A stretch of DNA of 8,795 nt, taken from an uncultured Tidjanibacter sp. (lineage in GTDB: Bacteria > Bacteroidota > Bacteroidia > Bacteroidales > Rikenellaceae). The stretch lies in contig CAKUKW010000076.1 of the NCBI GenBank assembly GCA_934663885.1, forward strand, positions 1 through 8,795, written 5' to 3'. Position 1 is the stretch's first letter; each line of letters opens with the position of its first letter. The notes under the pieces were generated by a model. That model was not told where the DNA came from. It did no database searches and was given only the letters and a program-made list of their open reading frames with translations. Position numbers and translations under genes: made by a program. Below, piece after piece: positions 1-7,652 of the stretch.

Positions 1-49
1 AAGCCCGCTCGGATAAATTAAAATCTAATATTTATAAGAAAATCAACTT

Positions 50-1843
50 CTACTGCTTTAATTTTTCGCCGTACAATTTACGGTATTCATTCCTGTAACG
101 GGAAGGAGGGACGCCTATCGACTTCTGGAACGAACGGTAGAATGTGCTGAGTGTGTTATATCCCAAATCTTCGGATAATTCGTTCATCGGTTTGTCGCAG
201 TTGATATCGGAGAGCATGTTCACCGCTTGGTCAATACGGAAAGAATTTATGTAGTTGTTAAACGACATTCCTGCGTATTCGTTTATTATGCGCGAAACGT
301 AAGACCTGTTGGAGCCCACCAGCTCGGCGAGCTTATCGATGCTTATTTCATTATCCGTATAAGCCCTGTCCTCCCTCATCGCCTTTTCTATCTTCCCGAA
401 AAGTTCCCTGTCACGTTCGGCCGTCTGGCTCCGCTCGCCCCTGTCGCCCGATACCGGAACGGTATCCTTTTTAATATATCCGGAATCGAGCCTTTTGATT
501 TTCTGCACATAATCGTGGTGTTGCTTGACGATCTCCCTGTACATCCTGTTCTTGCGCCTGTAAAGAATATATATCATGGCAGCAAGCCCGGCCACTATCG
601 CGAAAAGCAGTATTATAACTTCGAGTTTTTTCCTCTCCCTGAAAAGTTCCATTTCACGCTCCTGTATCTCTTTCTGCCGCTTTTCCGTTTCATATTTCAT
701 CATTAGCTCGTTGAAAGAGTGCTCGCGCTCGATATTAAATATGCTGTCGGCCTCTTCCCGGTATATCTTATAATACCTCAGGGCTTCAGTGTCGTTACCC
801 ACACTCTCATACGCGTCGGAAATACCCTGGTAAAGTTTATACCGGTAGGTATATATATTGCTTTTGCGGGCATTGGCGATACCATGTTCGAAAGCTGTGA
901 TCGCTTCGGAATAGCGCCCCCCGGAAAGAAGGAATTTGCCGTAACTTTCGTATGCCGTAACTGAAGAAGGAGCATCGCTGACATCCACATAAGATATGGC
1001 CTTTTTAAAAAGCTCTTCGGCCTCGCGGCTTTTCCCCATAGCGGACAGGATATTTCCGTAAGTGGAATATAGTGCGCTCTTGTCATGATAATCTTCCGAC
1101 ATGGAATACGCTTCTTCTACATAAAGCAATGCCTTATCGTAATCCCCTTTCAGGTAATACATATAGGCAGAAGTCAGGGCGCCGGAAATTATAAGGTAGG
1201 GGTTATCGTCGGCTTTGGCCTTTTCATATACCTGCAGGCTGTATTTAAGTCCCAGCGTATCACCTTTGAGATAATAAGTATACGCTATATTATTCAAAAT
1301 GGGGATACTCAGATCACTGTCGGAACCCATATTTTCGACATATTCCAATCCTTCCATGAAATAGGAAAGCACCTTATGATAATTATTGCCGCTTGTCAAA
1401 GCGTTTATACCAAGACCGTTCTGGATGGCGGAAATTGCCCAAACGCTATTGGCCTTTTCGGCCACGGGTCGCCCTTCCTCGAAATAATATTGCATGGAAT
1501 CCGGCATATTAAGAGCAAGGAACGACTGGCCGATCATTACCAAAGCGTGAGATTCTTCCTTCTCGAAGCCGTCCGCACCGGCAATATATTCGAGATAGGC
1601 TTTGGCGCTCTCTATAACCGACCGGTAATTGCCCGAACTCATGTAGATTTTCAATAATTCCATAAGCGTATCGTAATCATACGGATTCGAGGCGAGATTA
1701 TCTTTTAGCATTGCGGCCTCCCCTGCTTTCTCGTGGGAAAGCACTTCGGGAGGAACATTGTCGTACCTCATGAAACCGGTCAGTAATAACAGCGGCAGTA
1801 AAACCGCCGCAGAGAAAAACAAAGGTTTAAGTTTCTTTATCAT
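50..1843 (-). CDS. TPR-repeat membrane sensor with AraC-type DNA-binding domain
   Basis: This 597-residue protein looks like a one-component transcriptional regulator that senses outside the cytoplasm or at the membrane and binds DNA inside. A hydrophobic N-terminus (about residues 7-23, positively charged before it) is a signal peptide or first membrane anchor. Residues about 40-370 are helical TPR-like repeats with typical pairs such as YYLKGD and YLKGDYDKALLYVEEAY. A charged, probably coiled-coil stretch (about 370-407, rich in E, K and R) leads into a clear transmembrane helix (about 408-428, followed by YRRKNR). The C-terminus (about 485-590) is an AraC-type double helix-turn-helix: SIDKLAELVGSNRSYVSRII, then LSEDLGYNTLSTFYRSFQK and the usual GVPPSRYR ending. 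This architecture is common in Bacteroidales and its ligands are mostly unknown. The gene stands alone, divergent from the DUF1848 gene. The start follows an A-rich leader, and Lys-Lys after the Met fits an export signal. The function class is secure; target genes and signal are unknown. Confidence 0.9.
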   Translation of the reverse strand: MIKKLKPLFFSAAVLLPLLLLTGFMRYDNVPPEVLSHEKAGEAAMLKDNLASNPYDYDTLMELLKIYMSSGNYRSVIESAKAYLEYIAGADGFEKEESHALVMIGQSFLALNMPDSMQYYFEEGRPVAEKANSVWAISAIQNGLGINALTSGNNYHKVLSYFMEGLEYVENMGSDSDLSIPILNNIAYTYYLKGDTLGLKYSLQVYEKAKADDNPYLIISGALTSAYMYYLKGDYDKALLYVEEAYSMSEDYHDKSALYSTYGNILSAMGKSREAEELFKKAISYVDVSDAPSSVTAYESYGKFLLSGGRYSEAITAFEHGIANARKSNIYTYRYKLYQGISDAYESVGNDTEALRYYKIYREEADSIFNIEREHSFNELMMKYETEKRQKEIQEREMELFRERKKLEVIILLFAIVAGLAAMIYILYRRKNRMYREIVKQHHDYVQKIKRLDSGYIKKDTVPVSGDRGERSQTAERDRELFGKIEKAMREDRAYTDNEISIDKLAELVGSNRSYVSRIINEYAGMSFNNYINSFRIDQAVNMLSDINCDKPMNELSEDLGYNTLSTFYRSFQKSIGVPPSRYRNEYRKLYGEKLKQ

Positions 1844-2111
1844 TTTTTGCTAAAGGGATACAAAACGGTTCGGGCTAAAAACACATACAAACTCCTCTAA
1901 GAGGGAGTTTAATTATCAAATATCCGGTTTTTTTGTGACTTTACCTCACTCTCCCGTTTATTAGTACTTCCGTAATCGCAAGGACAAAAACACGTAATAG
2001 GGCAAAAAATACTATAAAACAAAAAGATAACAGGACAGGTCAACCCTATTTTTAATAATAAATCAGGTTATGGCAGAGAAATTGCCCGTAAACTAATAAA
2101 AACTCCAGGAC
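1844..2111. promoter_or_regulatory. Divergent intergenic region with imperfect palindrome
   Basis: This AT-rich spacer of 268 bases separates the divergent TPR-AraC and DUF1848 genes and must hold promoters for both. At 1889-1910 there is an imperfect inverted repeat with outer arms AAACTCC and GGAGTTT. It lies 46 bases upstream of the minus-strand start, so it could be an operator or a hairpin in the 5' leader of the TPR-AraC gene. I found no exact TAnnTTTG element on either strand; TATTTTTA at about 2048-2055 (+) is a one-mismatch match and not convincing. No small gene is supported. Confidence 0.4.
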
Positions 2112-3065
2112 ATGATAATCAGCGCCAGCCGAAGGACCGATATACCATCCTTTTATTCCGAATGGTTCATGAACCGTATCCGGGAAGGTTTCCTGCTCGT
2201 ACCCAATCCGCATAATCCCAAACTGCTGAGCAGGGTAAGACTCGACCCCGCAGTTGTGGACTGTATCGTGTTCTGGACAAAAAATGCAGCCCCGATGATC
2301 GGTAAGCTGGATGGGCTGTCGGATTATAAATATTACTTCCAGTATACCCTCAACCCATACGGAAAGGAGATCGAAGAAAACCTTCCTCCACTTACCCGGC
2401 GCATCGAGACATTCAAAAGGCTATCCGATAAGCTCGGCAGGGAGAAAGTGGTGTGGCGGTACGATCCGCTCTTTACAAATCAGGCCTACGGCGTAGATTA
2501 CCACAAGGAAAAGTTTGCCGAAATAGCGGAGGCGCTGAAAGACCATACCGAAAAGTGTATGCTGGGGTTCATAGACCATTATTACCATATCCGCAAGGCT
2601 GTCGGTGCACTCGATATAAAGCCCCTGGAGCAGGATGAAATAGAGGAAATGGCCTTGTCGTTCAAAGAAACTGCCGGGGGGCTTTCGTTGGGGCTGGATA
2701 CCTGTACCGTAAAAGTAGACCTGCGCCCGTTGGGGATACCTTCTGGATTATGCGTAGATAAAGCATTGATTGAAAGGATCGCCGGTTATTCTATTTCAGC
2801 CCGGAAAGACAAGAACCAGCGCGAAATATGCAACTGCATAGAAAGTATCGACATAGGTACATACGAAAGCTGCCTGAACGGCTGCATATACTGCTATGCG
2901 ATAAAGGGAAATTACCGCAGCGCCCTGTCAAGCAGCGCTAAACACGATCCGCATTCCCCGCTGCTCATAGGCAGTCCCGAAGAGCTGGGCCCAGATACCG
3001 TAATAAAGGACAGGGAAATGAAAAGCCTGAGGACAGCGCAGCAATCCCTTTTCCCGTTAAAATAG
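2112..3065 (+). CDS. DUF1848 family protein with C-terminal CX3CX2C motif
   Basis: This 317-residue soluble protein matches the DUF1848 family, recognised from the N-terminus MIISASRRTDIPSFYSEWF, the VFWTKNAAPM segment (about 54-62), WRYDPL (about 115-120) and a cysteine cluster near the end. The cysteines are C240 and C242, then C254-x3-C258-x2-C261 in ESCLNGCIYCYA. CX3CX2C is the spacing that holds the 4Fe-4S cluster of radical SAM enzymes, but there it normally lies near the N-terminus. The family is known for carrying it at the C-terminal end, and its reaction is not established. An Fe-S enzyme acting in the cytoplasm is therefore a reasonable inference. No signal peptide is visible. The start at 2112 is supported by AGGA four to five bases upstream and by the match to the family's conserved N-terminus. 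The gene is monocistronic, divergent from its left neighbour and convergent with the AraC gene, so it is probably unrelated to the minus-strand operon. Confidence 0.9.
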   Translation: MIISASRRTDIPSFYSEWFMNRIREGFLLVPNPHNPKLLSRVRLDPAVVDCIVFWTKNAAPMIGKLDGLSDYKYYFQYTLNPYGKEIEENLPPLTRRIETFKRLSDKLGREKVVWRYDPLFTNQAYGVDYHKEKFAEIAEALKDHTEKCMLGFIDHYYHIRKAVGALDIKPLEQDEIEEMALSFKETAGGLSLGLDTCTVKVDLRPLGIPSGLCVDKALIERIAGYSISARKDKNQREICNCIESIDIGTYESCLNGCIYCYAIKGNYRSALSSSAKHDPHSPLLIGSPEELGPDTVIKDREMKSLRTAQQSLFPLK

Positions 3066-3091
3066 CACCTTAAGTCCGTATTTGCAGGTGC
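3065..3091 (+). terminator. Weak stem-loop after DUF1848 gene
   Basis: GCACCT (3065-3070) and AGGTGC (3086-3091) form a perfect 6-bp stem around a 15-base loop, beginning at the DUF1848 stop codon. There is no T tract after it, so a factor-independent terminator is doubtful. The rest of the 104-base convergent gap to 3169 is AT-rich and shows nothing else. Confidence 0.2.
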
Positions 3092-3169
3092 CTCAACAAT
3101 AAAATGCCATCCAGATAAGGCGTTGATATTATTAAGGAACCTGAATTCAAATTACGAAAAACTTAAAAC

Positions 3170-3997
3170 TTAACTGTAATGGCTTGGAGCCACCCCGAAC
3201 TGCTTCTTGAAGGCGGTCGAAAAATGCGACATATTTTTAAAACCTACTTCCACATAAACGTCGGTAACCGACTTACCGGTCTCCCTCAGCATATTCTGCG
3301 CCGCCTCGAGCCTGCGCCGGATGAGCCATTTTTCAGGCGGCAGTCCGCTTATCTTTTTGAAATCGCGCTTGAAAGTGGAGAGGCTGCGGCCGGTGAAAGA
3401 TGCTATTTCCTCAATAGACAGGTCGTACATATAATTCTCGTCCATAAAATCGAGGATATCTATCTTCCACGGCTCTGTGAAATCGAACAGTGTCGGGAAA
3501 AACCGTTTATCTATATTCAGCAGCGAATGTATTCCTTCCAGCATTTTAAGGCACATTATATCGTCCGAAGGCTTCACTTCCGAGTTAAAATAAGGGGTCA
3601 TCGACAGGAACAACCCCTTAATATCCGGGGTATCGGGAAGTTTTACGACACTGCGAGGGTGCTTTTCAACCTCCCCGGGTAAATCGCTGCGCTCGAATTT
3701 CTGGAATACCTCGCGTAGGAAATTACGCTTGAAGTGCATGAATATCGCCATGAAAGGATCCCCGTTCTTAGGTTGCTTGATCATGCCCACCTTATTGTCG
3801 CGACGAAGGAAAACACACTCTCCCGCACCTACTACCGTCTTTTGCCCGCCCTCCTCAAGTATATATTCGCCTGAGTAGACATAGACCAGGAAATGGTCGC
3901 GCACCATTTTGGAGCACATGCAGTCGTCACTGAAGTAATAGCTGAATATAATATCTGAATAGTTGAAAGTAACGTATCCCTTCTCGTTCGGTTTCAT
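3170..3997 (-). CDS. AraC-family transcriptional regulator
   Basis: This 275-residue protein has an N-terminal cupin-like sensing domain (about 1-165; the segment YVYSGEYILEEGGQKTVVGA followed by GECVFLRRDN is typical of the AraC-type jelly roll). The C-terminus is an AraC double helix-turn-helix: first helix pair about 193-215 (LSIEEIASFTGRSLSTFKRD), second about 243-266 (SVTDVYVEVGFKNMSHFSTA), ending FGVAPSHYS. The sensing domain has cysteines at 26, 28 and 61, which could matter if the signal is redox or metal, but this is only a possibility. The gene is the last on the minus strand of the cluster, 46 bases after the flavodoxin stop codon. Its own promoter (TATCTTTG) with an 18-base element beside it lies in that gap. 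The same 18-base element heads the upstream operon, so I infer autoregulation and control of the cupin-DUF362-receptor-flavodoxin genes. The regulator class is secure; the ligand is unknown. Confidence 0.93.
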   Translation of the reverse strand: MKPNEKGYVTFNYSDIIFSYYFSDDCMCSKMVRDHFLVYVYSGEYILEEGGQKTVVGAGECVFLRRDNKVGMIKQPKNGDPFMAIFMHFKRNFLREVFQKFERSDLPGEVEKHPRSVVKLPDTPDIKGLFLSMTPYFNSEVKPSDDIMCLKMLEGIHSLLNIDKRFFPTLFDFTEPWKIDILDFMDENYMYDLSIEEIASFTGRSLSTFKRDFKKISGLPPEKWLIRRRLEAAQNMLRETGKSVTDVYVEVGFKNMSHFSTAFKKQFGVAPSHYS

Positions 3998-4015
3998 AAT
4001 ATCCGGGGTTTACCG

Positions 4016-4023
4016 CAAAGATA
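4016..4023 (-). promoter_or_regulatory. Predicted -7 element of the AraC-family gene
   Basis: On the minus strand this reads TATCTTTG, an exact match to the Bacteroidota -7 consensus TAnnTTTG, and it ends 18 bases before the ATG at 3997. No TTTG is visible at the -33 distance; that place is taken by the 18-base repeat, as expected for a promoter needing a bound activator or controlled by a bound regulator. Confidence 0.6.
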
Positions 4024-4025
4024 AC

Positions 4026-4043
4026 ATTTTGCTGAAAAGTCCA
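4026..4043 (-). promoter_or_regulatory. Copy 1 of 18-base repeat, putative AraC-type operator
   Basis: The minus strand reads TGGACTTTTCAGCAAAAT, identical over 18 bases to 8414-8431 and in the same orientation relative to the gene it precedes. It fills the space between the flavodoxin stop codon and the -7 element of the AraC-family gene, two bases upstream of the latter. Its length suits one AraC-family monomer, which contacts two successive major grooves. Binding by the adjacent regulator is inferred from position and repetition. Confidence 0.65.
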
Positions 4044-4586
4044 CTACTTCATTACTCCTATTTCTTTAAGCCACCGCTCTATTTCTGCCCGTGACTGATC
4101 GGCCCGGCTACCGCTGAGGCTGAGCCCCTTCTTGTTCGTAGCTCCCGGCGTCTCCCTTTCGACATCCGTGAATCCCTTGTCCGCACCGCCCCCGCCATGT
4201 GTGCAGAAAGGAATGACAGTCTTACCCCCCAGGTCGTATGTATCGAGGAAACTGGCGATACACATGGGGTAAGTGCCCCACCATATCGGGAAACCTATGA
4301 ATATTGTATCGTATTCGGAAATGCCCGCAACCTCGCCCTTGATCTCAGGCCTGGCATTCCCGTTCAGTTCTTTTTTGGCCACATCCGTGGTTTCGCGGTA
4401 ATCCGCCGGATAATCCCTTACAGTCTCCACCCTGAAAAGGTCTGCCCCGGTAAGTTCCTGTATATGTTTTGCCACCGCTTCGGTATTGCCCGTGCGCGAA
4501 TAATAAACGACAAGCGTTTTACTGTCCTGGCCGTAAGCCGTAAATGTTGCTGCCATAGCTATAAATGATAATAATAAAGTTTTCAT
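4044..4586 (-). CDS. Exported flavodoxin
   Basis: This 180-residue protein is a flavodoxin-fold FMN protein preceded by a signal peptide. Residues 1-19 (MKTLLLSFIAMAATFTAYG) form a Sec-type signal with likely cleavage before QDSK; there is no lipobox cysteine. The mature part starts with the first strand TLVVYYS and the phosphate-binding loop SRTGNTEAVA (about 30-39), which holds the FMN phosphate in flavodoxins. IFIGFPIWWGTYP (about 95-107) carries the aromatic residues that usually flank the isoalloxazine ring, and PFCTHGGGG (about 126-134) is the later flavin loop. Length and motifs suit the Flavodoxin_4-type group common in Bacteroidales. Flavodoxins are normally cytoplasmic electron carriers, so export implies an envelope electron-transfer or reductase role. 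FMN would have to be loaded outside the cytoplasm or carried by folded export. It lies 100 bases after the receptor gene, is probably cotranscribed with it, and is followed at 46 bases by the AraC-family gene. Electron donor and acceptor are unknown. Confidence 0.9.
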   Translation of the reverse strand: MKTLLLSFIAMAATFTAYGQDSKTLVVYYSRTGNTEAVAKHIQELTGADLFRVETVRDYPADYRETTDVAKKELNGNARPEIKGEVAGISEYDTIFIGFPIWWGTYPMCIASFLDTYDLGGKTVIPFCTHGGGGADKGFTDVERETPGATNKKGLSLSGSRADQSRAEIERWLKEIGVMK

Positions 4587-4658
4587 TTTTTTTAGTTTTT
4601 AATTCGATTTATACTCCGGTGTGTGGAGGATTCCGGTTTTCGTTTGTTCCGCTGCCTT

Positions 4659-4673
4659 AACGGAATATCCGTT
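4659..4673. repeat. Small inverted repeat between receptor and flavodoxin genes
   Basis: AACGGA and TCCGTT form a perfect 6-bp inverted repeat around ATA, 13 bases after the receptor stop codon on the minus strand. No T tract follows, so termination is unlikely; an mRNA-stability hairpin or a chance repeat are both possible. CTCCGG (4614-4619) and CCGGAG (4675-4680) could also pair across this gap. Confidence 0.3.
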
Positions 4674-4686
4674 CCCGGAGAAAATA

Positions 4687-6594
4687 TCACAGTTTGAGCG
4701 AAACCCCTGCGAGAACTGTCGTGCCCGGCATCGGGTAGCCGGTATAATAGGAATACTTTTGATTTAACAGGTTCTCTCCGCGCACGAATATATCGAGCCC
4801 ACGTGTGACTTTATACGATATGCGCGCGTTCCACAGCACGAACGAGCCTTTGTTGAACTCTTCGTCGAGCACCAGGTTGCCTACATACTGCAGCCCTGTA
4901 GAGAAAGTCCACTTTTTGAGCGAATAATCGGCCCCGGCGTATAGTTTATGCTCCGGCGACCCGACGATTTCGTACTTCATCTGCAGGTAGCTGTAATTGG
5001 AGTTCAGGCCCAGGTTACGGGAAGCCATGAAGCTGGCGGAAAATTCCAGCCCGTAATTCTCTATCCTGCCCGTATTCATAAAGCGGCTGGAACTGGTACC
5101 GTCCTCGTTCTGTATGGGAACCATTATGATACTATTGTCGCCGTTTATGTAGTAAAGATTCATCTCCAGCCACAGCCTGCGGCCAAAAAAGTACTGCGTC
5201 GCCGACACTTCGTAATTCCTCAGCCTCTCCGGCTCAAGGTCGGGATTTGCCGGACGCCACATATAAAGCTCGCGCATCGAGGGATTTCTGTAACCTTTGC
5301 TTACGATAGCTTTGACGGTTGTATTCCGTCCCGCGAACCAGCTCAGTCCGAACTGGGGTATCCACTCGCTTCCCGCCTCCGAGTGATGGTCCAGCCGTAC
5401 TCCCGCATTTAACGTCAGCCTGTCCCAAAGTAGCTGCTGGAAATTCACGTAACCGGCCATATCGTTCAGGTACTCTTCGGCTATCTCGGCGACGTCGTCC
5501 CTGTCGATGTACGATGTCCACGCATGGCCTCCGTATCTCTGTAGATCGAAACCCACCGTCGTCTTGTTACCCCGCCTCAGGTTGTAGTTCTGAAAAATGG
5601 CCATGCCCAGCATCCAGTCGGTCGAGTTAAACCTCGAATCGCGAGGATTCCCCCCTTCCCGGTAACCGTCATCGATAAAGTGATCTCCGAAATTATAGAA
5701 TATTTTAAGCGCACCCGAAATTCGGTCGTACCTGTTTTCCACCGAGAATGAAGCCACCCCGCGAAGTATATCCATATCGTTGTCAAACATAGGCGAATCG
5801 ATGAGCCCGGGATTCGAACTGTATGCTTTCGACAGGTTGAAATCCGCGAAGCTTTTCCAGTTGCGGGAAAAGTCATAACCGACTTTCGCGTATCCGCTGT
5901 ACTGTTCGAATTCCATATTTTCCCGGTGGCCGTCGCTGCGGTTGTACGCCAGCGACAGAACGCTGTTGAATTTCCCCGCACGTAACATATTTACAGCATC
6001 CGCCGAAATGGTATTATAGGAGCCGTACATCGCCCGCAAATGGGTATTTACCCCGTCTTCGCGCTGTTGGCGTGTGAGGATATTGATAACTCCCCCTATG
6101 GCGTTGGAGCCATACAGCACAGATGCAGGCCCCCTAACCACTTCGACGCGCTCCGCCATAATCGTCTGGTAAGTATCGGCCACTGGATGGCTGAATATGC
6201 CCATGAACTGCGGATGGCCGTCGATAAGGACCAGCACGGAGCCGCTGCTACCGTCTGAACTGCCCACCCCGCGCATAGTCATACCCCCGGCCGCCCCCGA
6301 TGAAGAGCCGTATCCCATGAGACCGCGCGAAGTTATCATCAGGCTGGGAACGCGCTCCGAAAGGAGCGGCAGGACGGATTGCTCCATGCGGCTATCCATT
6401 TCTTTTTCCGTAACGACACTGACGCTCATCGGCAGGCTCCTTGCCGTTTCGGAAGCTCGTGTGCCCGTCACCACAACGCTTTCTATGCGGACGGTATCCC
6501 GCAATGGCTCGTCATCCCCGCCGGACACAAGTGCGGAAGCGGGCTGCGATAGCAGAAACGCCGCGAAAGCTATTATGGCAGCCCTGTATTTCAT
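4687..6594 (-). CDS. TonB-dependent outer-membrane receptor
   Basis: This is a 635-residue TonB-dependent receptor for high-affinity uptake across the outer membrane. I start it at Met 6594 rather than the in-frame ATG at 6627, because MKYRAAIIAFAAFLLSQPASA is then a clean signal peptide and the gene no longer overlaps the DUF362 stop; TAAGGG lies just upstream. Next come a TonB-box-like region (RDTVRIESVVVTGTRA), a plug domain with VLVLIDGHPQ, ERVEVVRGPASVLYGSNAIG and GVINILTRQ, and about 440 residues of alternating beta-strand sequence ending in a short C-terminal strand (LAGVSLKL). There is no N-terminal carboxypeptidase-regulatory-like domain and no SusD partner, so it is not a SusC polysaccharide importer. 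Its size resembles cobalamin or iron-chelate receptors (BtuB or catecholate type). A Gly/Ser-rich stretch sits inside the plug. It lies between the DUF362 and flavodoxin genes as part of one minus-strand operon. The substrate is not determinable from sequence. Confidence 0.92.
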   Translation of the reverse strand: MKYRAAIIAFAAFLLSQPASALVSGGDDEPLRDTVRIESVVVTGTRASETARSLPMSVSVVTEKEMDSRMEQSVLPLLSERVPSLMITSRGLMGYGSSSGAAGGMTMRGVGSSDGSSGSVLVLIDGHPQFMGIFSHPVADTYQTIMAERVEVVRGPASVLYGSNAIGGVINILTRQQREDGVNTHLRAMYGSYNTISADAVNMLRAGKFNSVLSLAYNRSDGHRENMEFEQYSGYAKVGYDFSRNWKSFADFNLSKAYSSNPGLIDSPMFDNDMDILRGVASFSVENRYDRISGALKIFYNFGDHFIDDGYREGGNPRDSRFNSTDWMLGMAIFQNYNLRRGNKTTVGFDLQRYGGHAWTSYIDRDDVAEIAEEYLNDMAGYVNFQQLLWDRLTLNAGVRLDHHSEAGSEWIPQFGLSWFAGRNTTVKAIVSKGYRNPSMRELYMWRPANPDLEPERLRNYEVSATQYFFGRRLWLEMNLYYINGDNSIIMVPIQNEDGTSSSRFMNTGRIENYGLEFSASFMASRNLGLNSNYSYLQMKYEIVGSPEHKLYAGADYSLKKWTFSTGLQYVGNLVLDEEFNKGSFVLWNARISYKVTRGLDIFVRGENLLNQKYSYYTGYPMPGTTVLAGVSLKL

Positions 6595-6616
6595 TGCCCT
6601 TATATTTTTAAGCGGT

Positions 6617-7600
6617 TTATTTCCCATCTATAGAAACAAGTTCGTATTTGGTCGTACCGAGCCCTATATGCTCTGCATAAGTGACTGTATGGACGCCGTT
6701 TCGTGACTCTATGCGTTCTATAAGATGGATCTTGCCGTGGTCGTCAGAAGCATATACGAGGTCTATACAGGCTTTATCGAGGGCTACAGGGTCCAGCGAC
6801 GCCAAGATACCCACATCGTGCATCTCGGGATCCGCGGGATTGGAGCTGCAGTCGCAGTCCACCGATAGGTTATTCATTACGCTGATATAAATTATATTGT
6901 CGCCGCAGTAATCGGCAATCGCCTTGGCAGCCTCGGCCATAGCTTCCAGAAAATCATCCTGTGCGGGACTGCCCCAGCTGGTAGTGCTCTCTCCTGCCGA
7001 ATGGATGTAAACTTTACCCCTGGAAGACGCTATCCCGATAGACATATTCTTTATAGCACCCCCGAAGCCGGCCATCCCGTGCCCCTTGAAATGGGAAAGG
7101 TTTACCATAAAATCGTAGTTCGCAAAGTTGGCACCTACTATATCCCTATTGAGGTGCTTACCCCCCTCTATAGGCAGGTCCATTTCCGCCTCAGCATCAA
7201 GGATGTCCACGGGAGCGATAGCTGTGAATCCATGATCCCTTGCCGTTTGCAGATGATCTTCGGTCGTAGCCCTCTTACCTCCGTATGCGGTGTTGGCATC
7301 GATAAACGTCCCGTCCACCAAGCGGACGAAGTCGCCTACAAGCTCAGGCTTCAGGTAGTTATGTCCTCCGGGCTCCCCCATACTCAGCTTGATAGCGACC
7401 TTTCCGGATGCCTCGCGTCCCAGCGCCTCATAAATCTTTATCAGGCTCTGTGGCGTTATCTCTTTTGTAAAATACACTATGGCGGTTCCAGTCGGTTTTT
7501 CCTCTCCGCCGCTGTCGTTCCGGTTAACGAGTTTGCATGCAAAAGCACTCGTCGCCATGATAAGCGCGAGGGTAGCAGTTATAAAAATTCTCTTTCCCAT
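6617..7600 (-). CDS. Exported DUF362 protein without ferredoxin cysteines
   Basis: This 327-residue protein belongs to the DUF362 family, shown by LSHFKGHGMAGFGGAIKNMS (about 168-187) and by SVDCDCSSNPADPEMHDVGI followed by LASLDPVALDKACIDLV (about 246-282). Many family members also have a bacterial ferredoxin segment with CxxCxxC motifs. Here I see only five cysteines (22, 232, 249, 251, 278) and no ferredoxin pattern. The N-terminus MGKRIFITATLALIMATSAFACK is a signal peptide, cleaved by signal peptidase I before C22 or possibly lipidated there; the lipobox is poor. It therefore probably works in the periplasm, with conserved acidic, His and Cys residues that could bind a metal. The family's reaction is not established. 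It follows the cupin gene by 132 bases and ends 22 bases before the receptor start, so translation of DUF362 and receptor is closely linked. Family assignment is strong, function open. Confidence 0.88.
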   Translation of the reverse strand: MGKRIFITATLALIMATSAFACKLVNRNDSGGEEKPTGTAIVYFTKEITPQSLIKIYEALGREASGKVAIKLSMGEPGGHNYLKPELVGDFVRLVDGTFIDANTAYGGKRATTEDHLQTARDHGFTAIAPVDILDAEAEMDLPIEGGKHLNRDIVGANFANYDFMVNLSHFKGHGMAGFGGAIKNMSIGIASSRGKVYIHSAGESTTSWGSPAQDDFLEAMAEAAKAIADYCGDNIIYISVMNNLSVDCDCSSNPADPEMHDVGILASLDPVALDKACIDLVYASDDHGKIHLIERIESRNGVHTVTYAEHIGLGTTKYELVSIDGK

Positions 7601-7615
7601 ATTATAGTTTTTTCG

Positions 7616-7634
7616 GTTAATATATTAACGTTAA
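7616..7634. promoter_or_regulatory. Overlapping perfect palindromes upstream of DUF362 gene
   Basis: GTTAATATATTAAC (7616-7629) is a perfect 14-base palindrome, and TTAACGTTAA (7625-7634) is a perfect 10-base palindrome overlapping it by five bases. They lie 16 bases upstream of the DUF362 start codon. Such AT-rich dyads suit a dimeric regulator, but AT-rich palindromes also arise by chance. No exact TAnnTTTG promoter is visible beside it. Confidence 0.4.
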
Positions 7635-7652
7635 GCCCTTATCTATAAGACT

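Noticed and set aside
227..1657. Several plus-strand open frames opposite the TPR-AraC gene
   Set aside because: They are antisense shadows of a strongly supported gene with clear domains; their translations show no motif and no export or domain logic.
3065..3091. Stem-loop as a strong terminator for the convergent genes
   Set aside because: The loop is long and no T tract follows on either strand; kept only as a low-confidence feature.
4428..4438. CTGAAAAGGTC inside the flavodoxin gene, similar to the core of the 18-base element
   Set aside because: It lies within coding sequence, matches only part of the element with a mismatch, and is not near a promoter.
4948..5630. Plus- and minus-strand open frames inside the TonB receptor gene
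   Set aside because: They overlap an intact receptor sequence with all plug and barrel motifs, and their translations are rich in Arg and Pro as expected for wrong frames.
6595..6627. Receptor start at the 6627 ATG
   Set aside because: It adds 11 residues before the signal peptide and overlaps the DUF362 stop; the ATG at 6594 gives a normal signal peptide and a 22-base gap.
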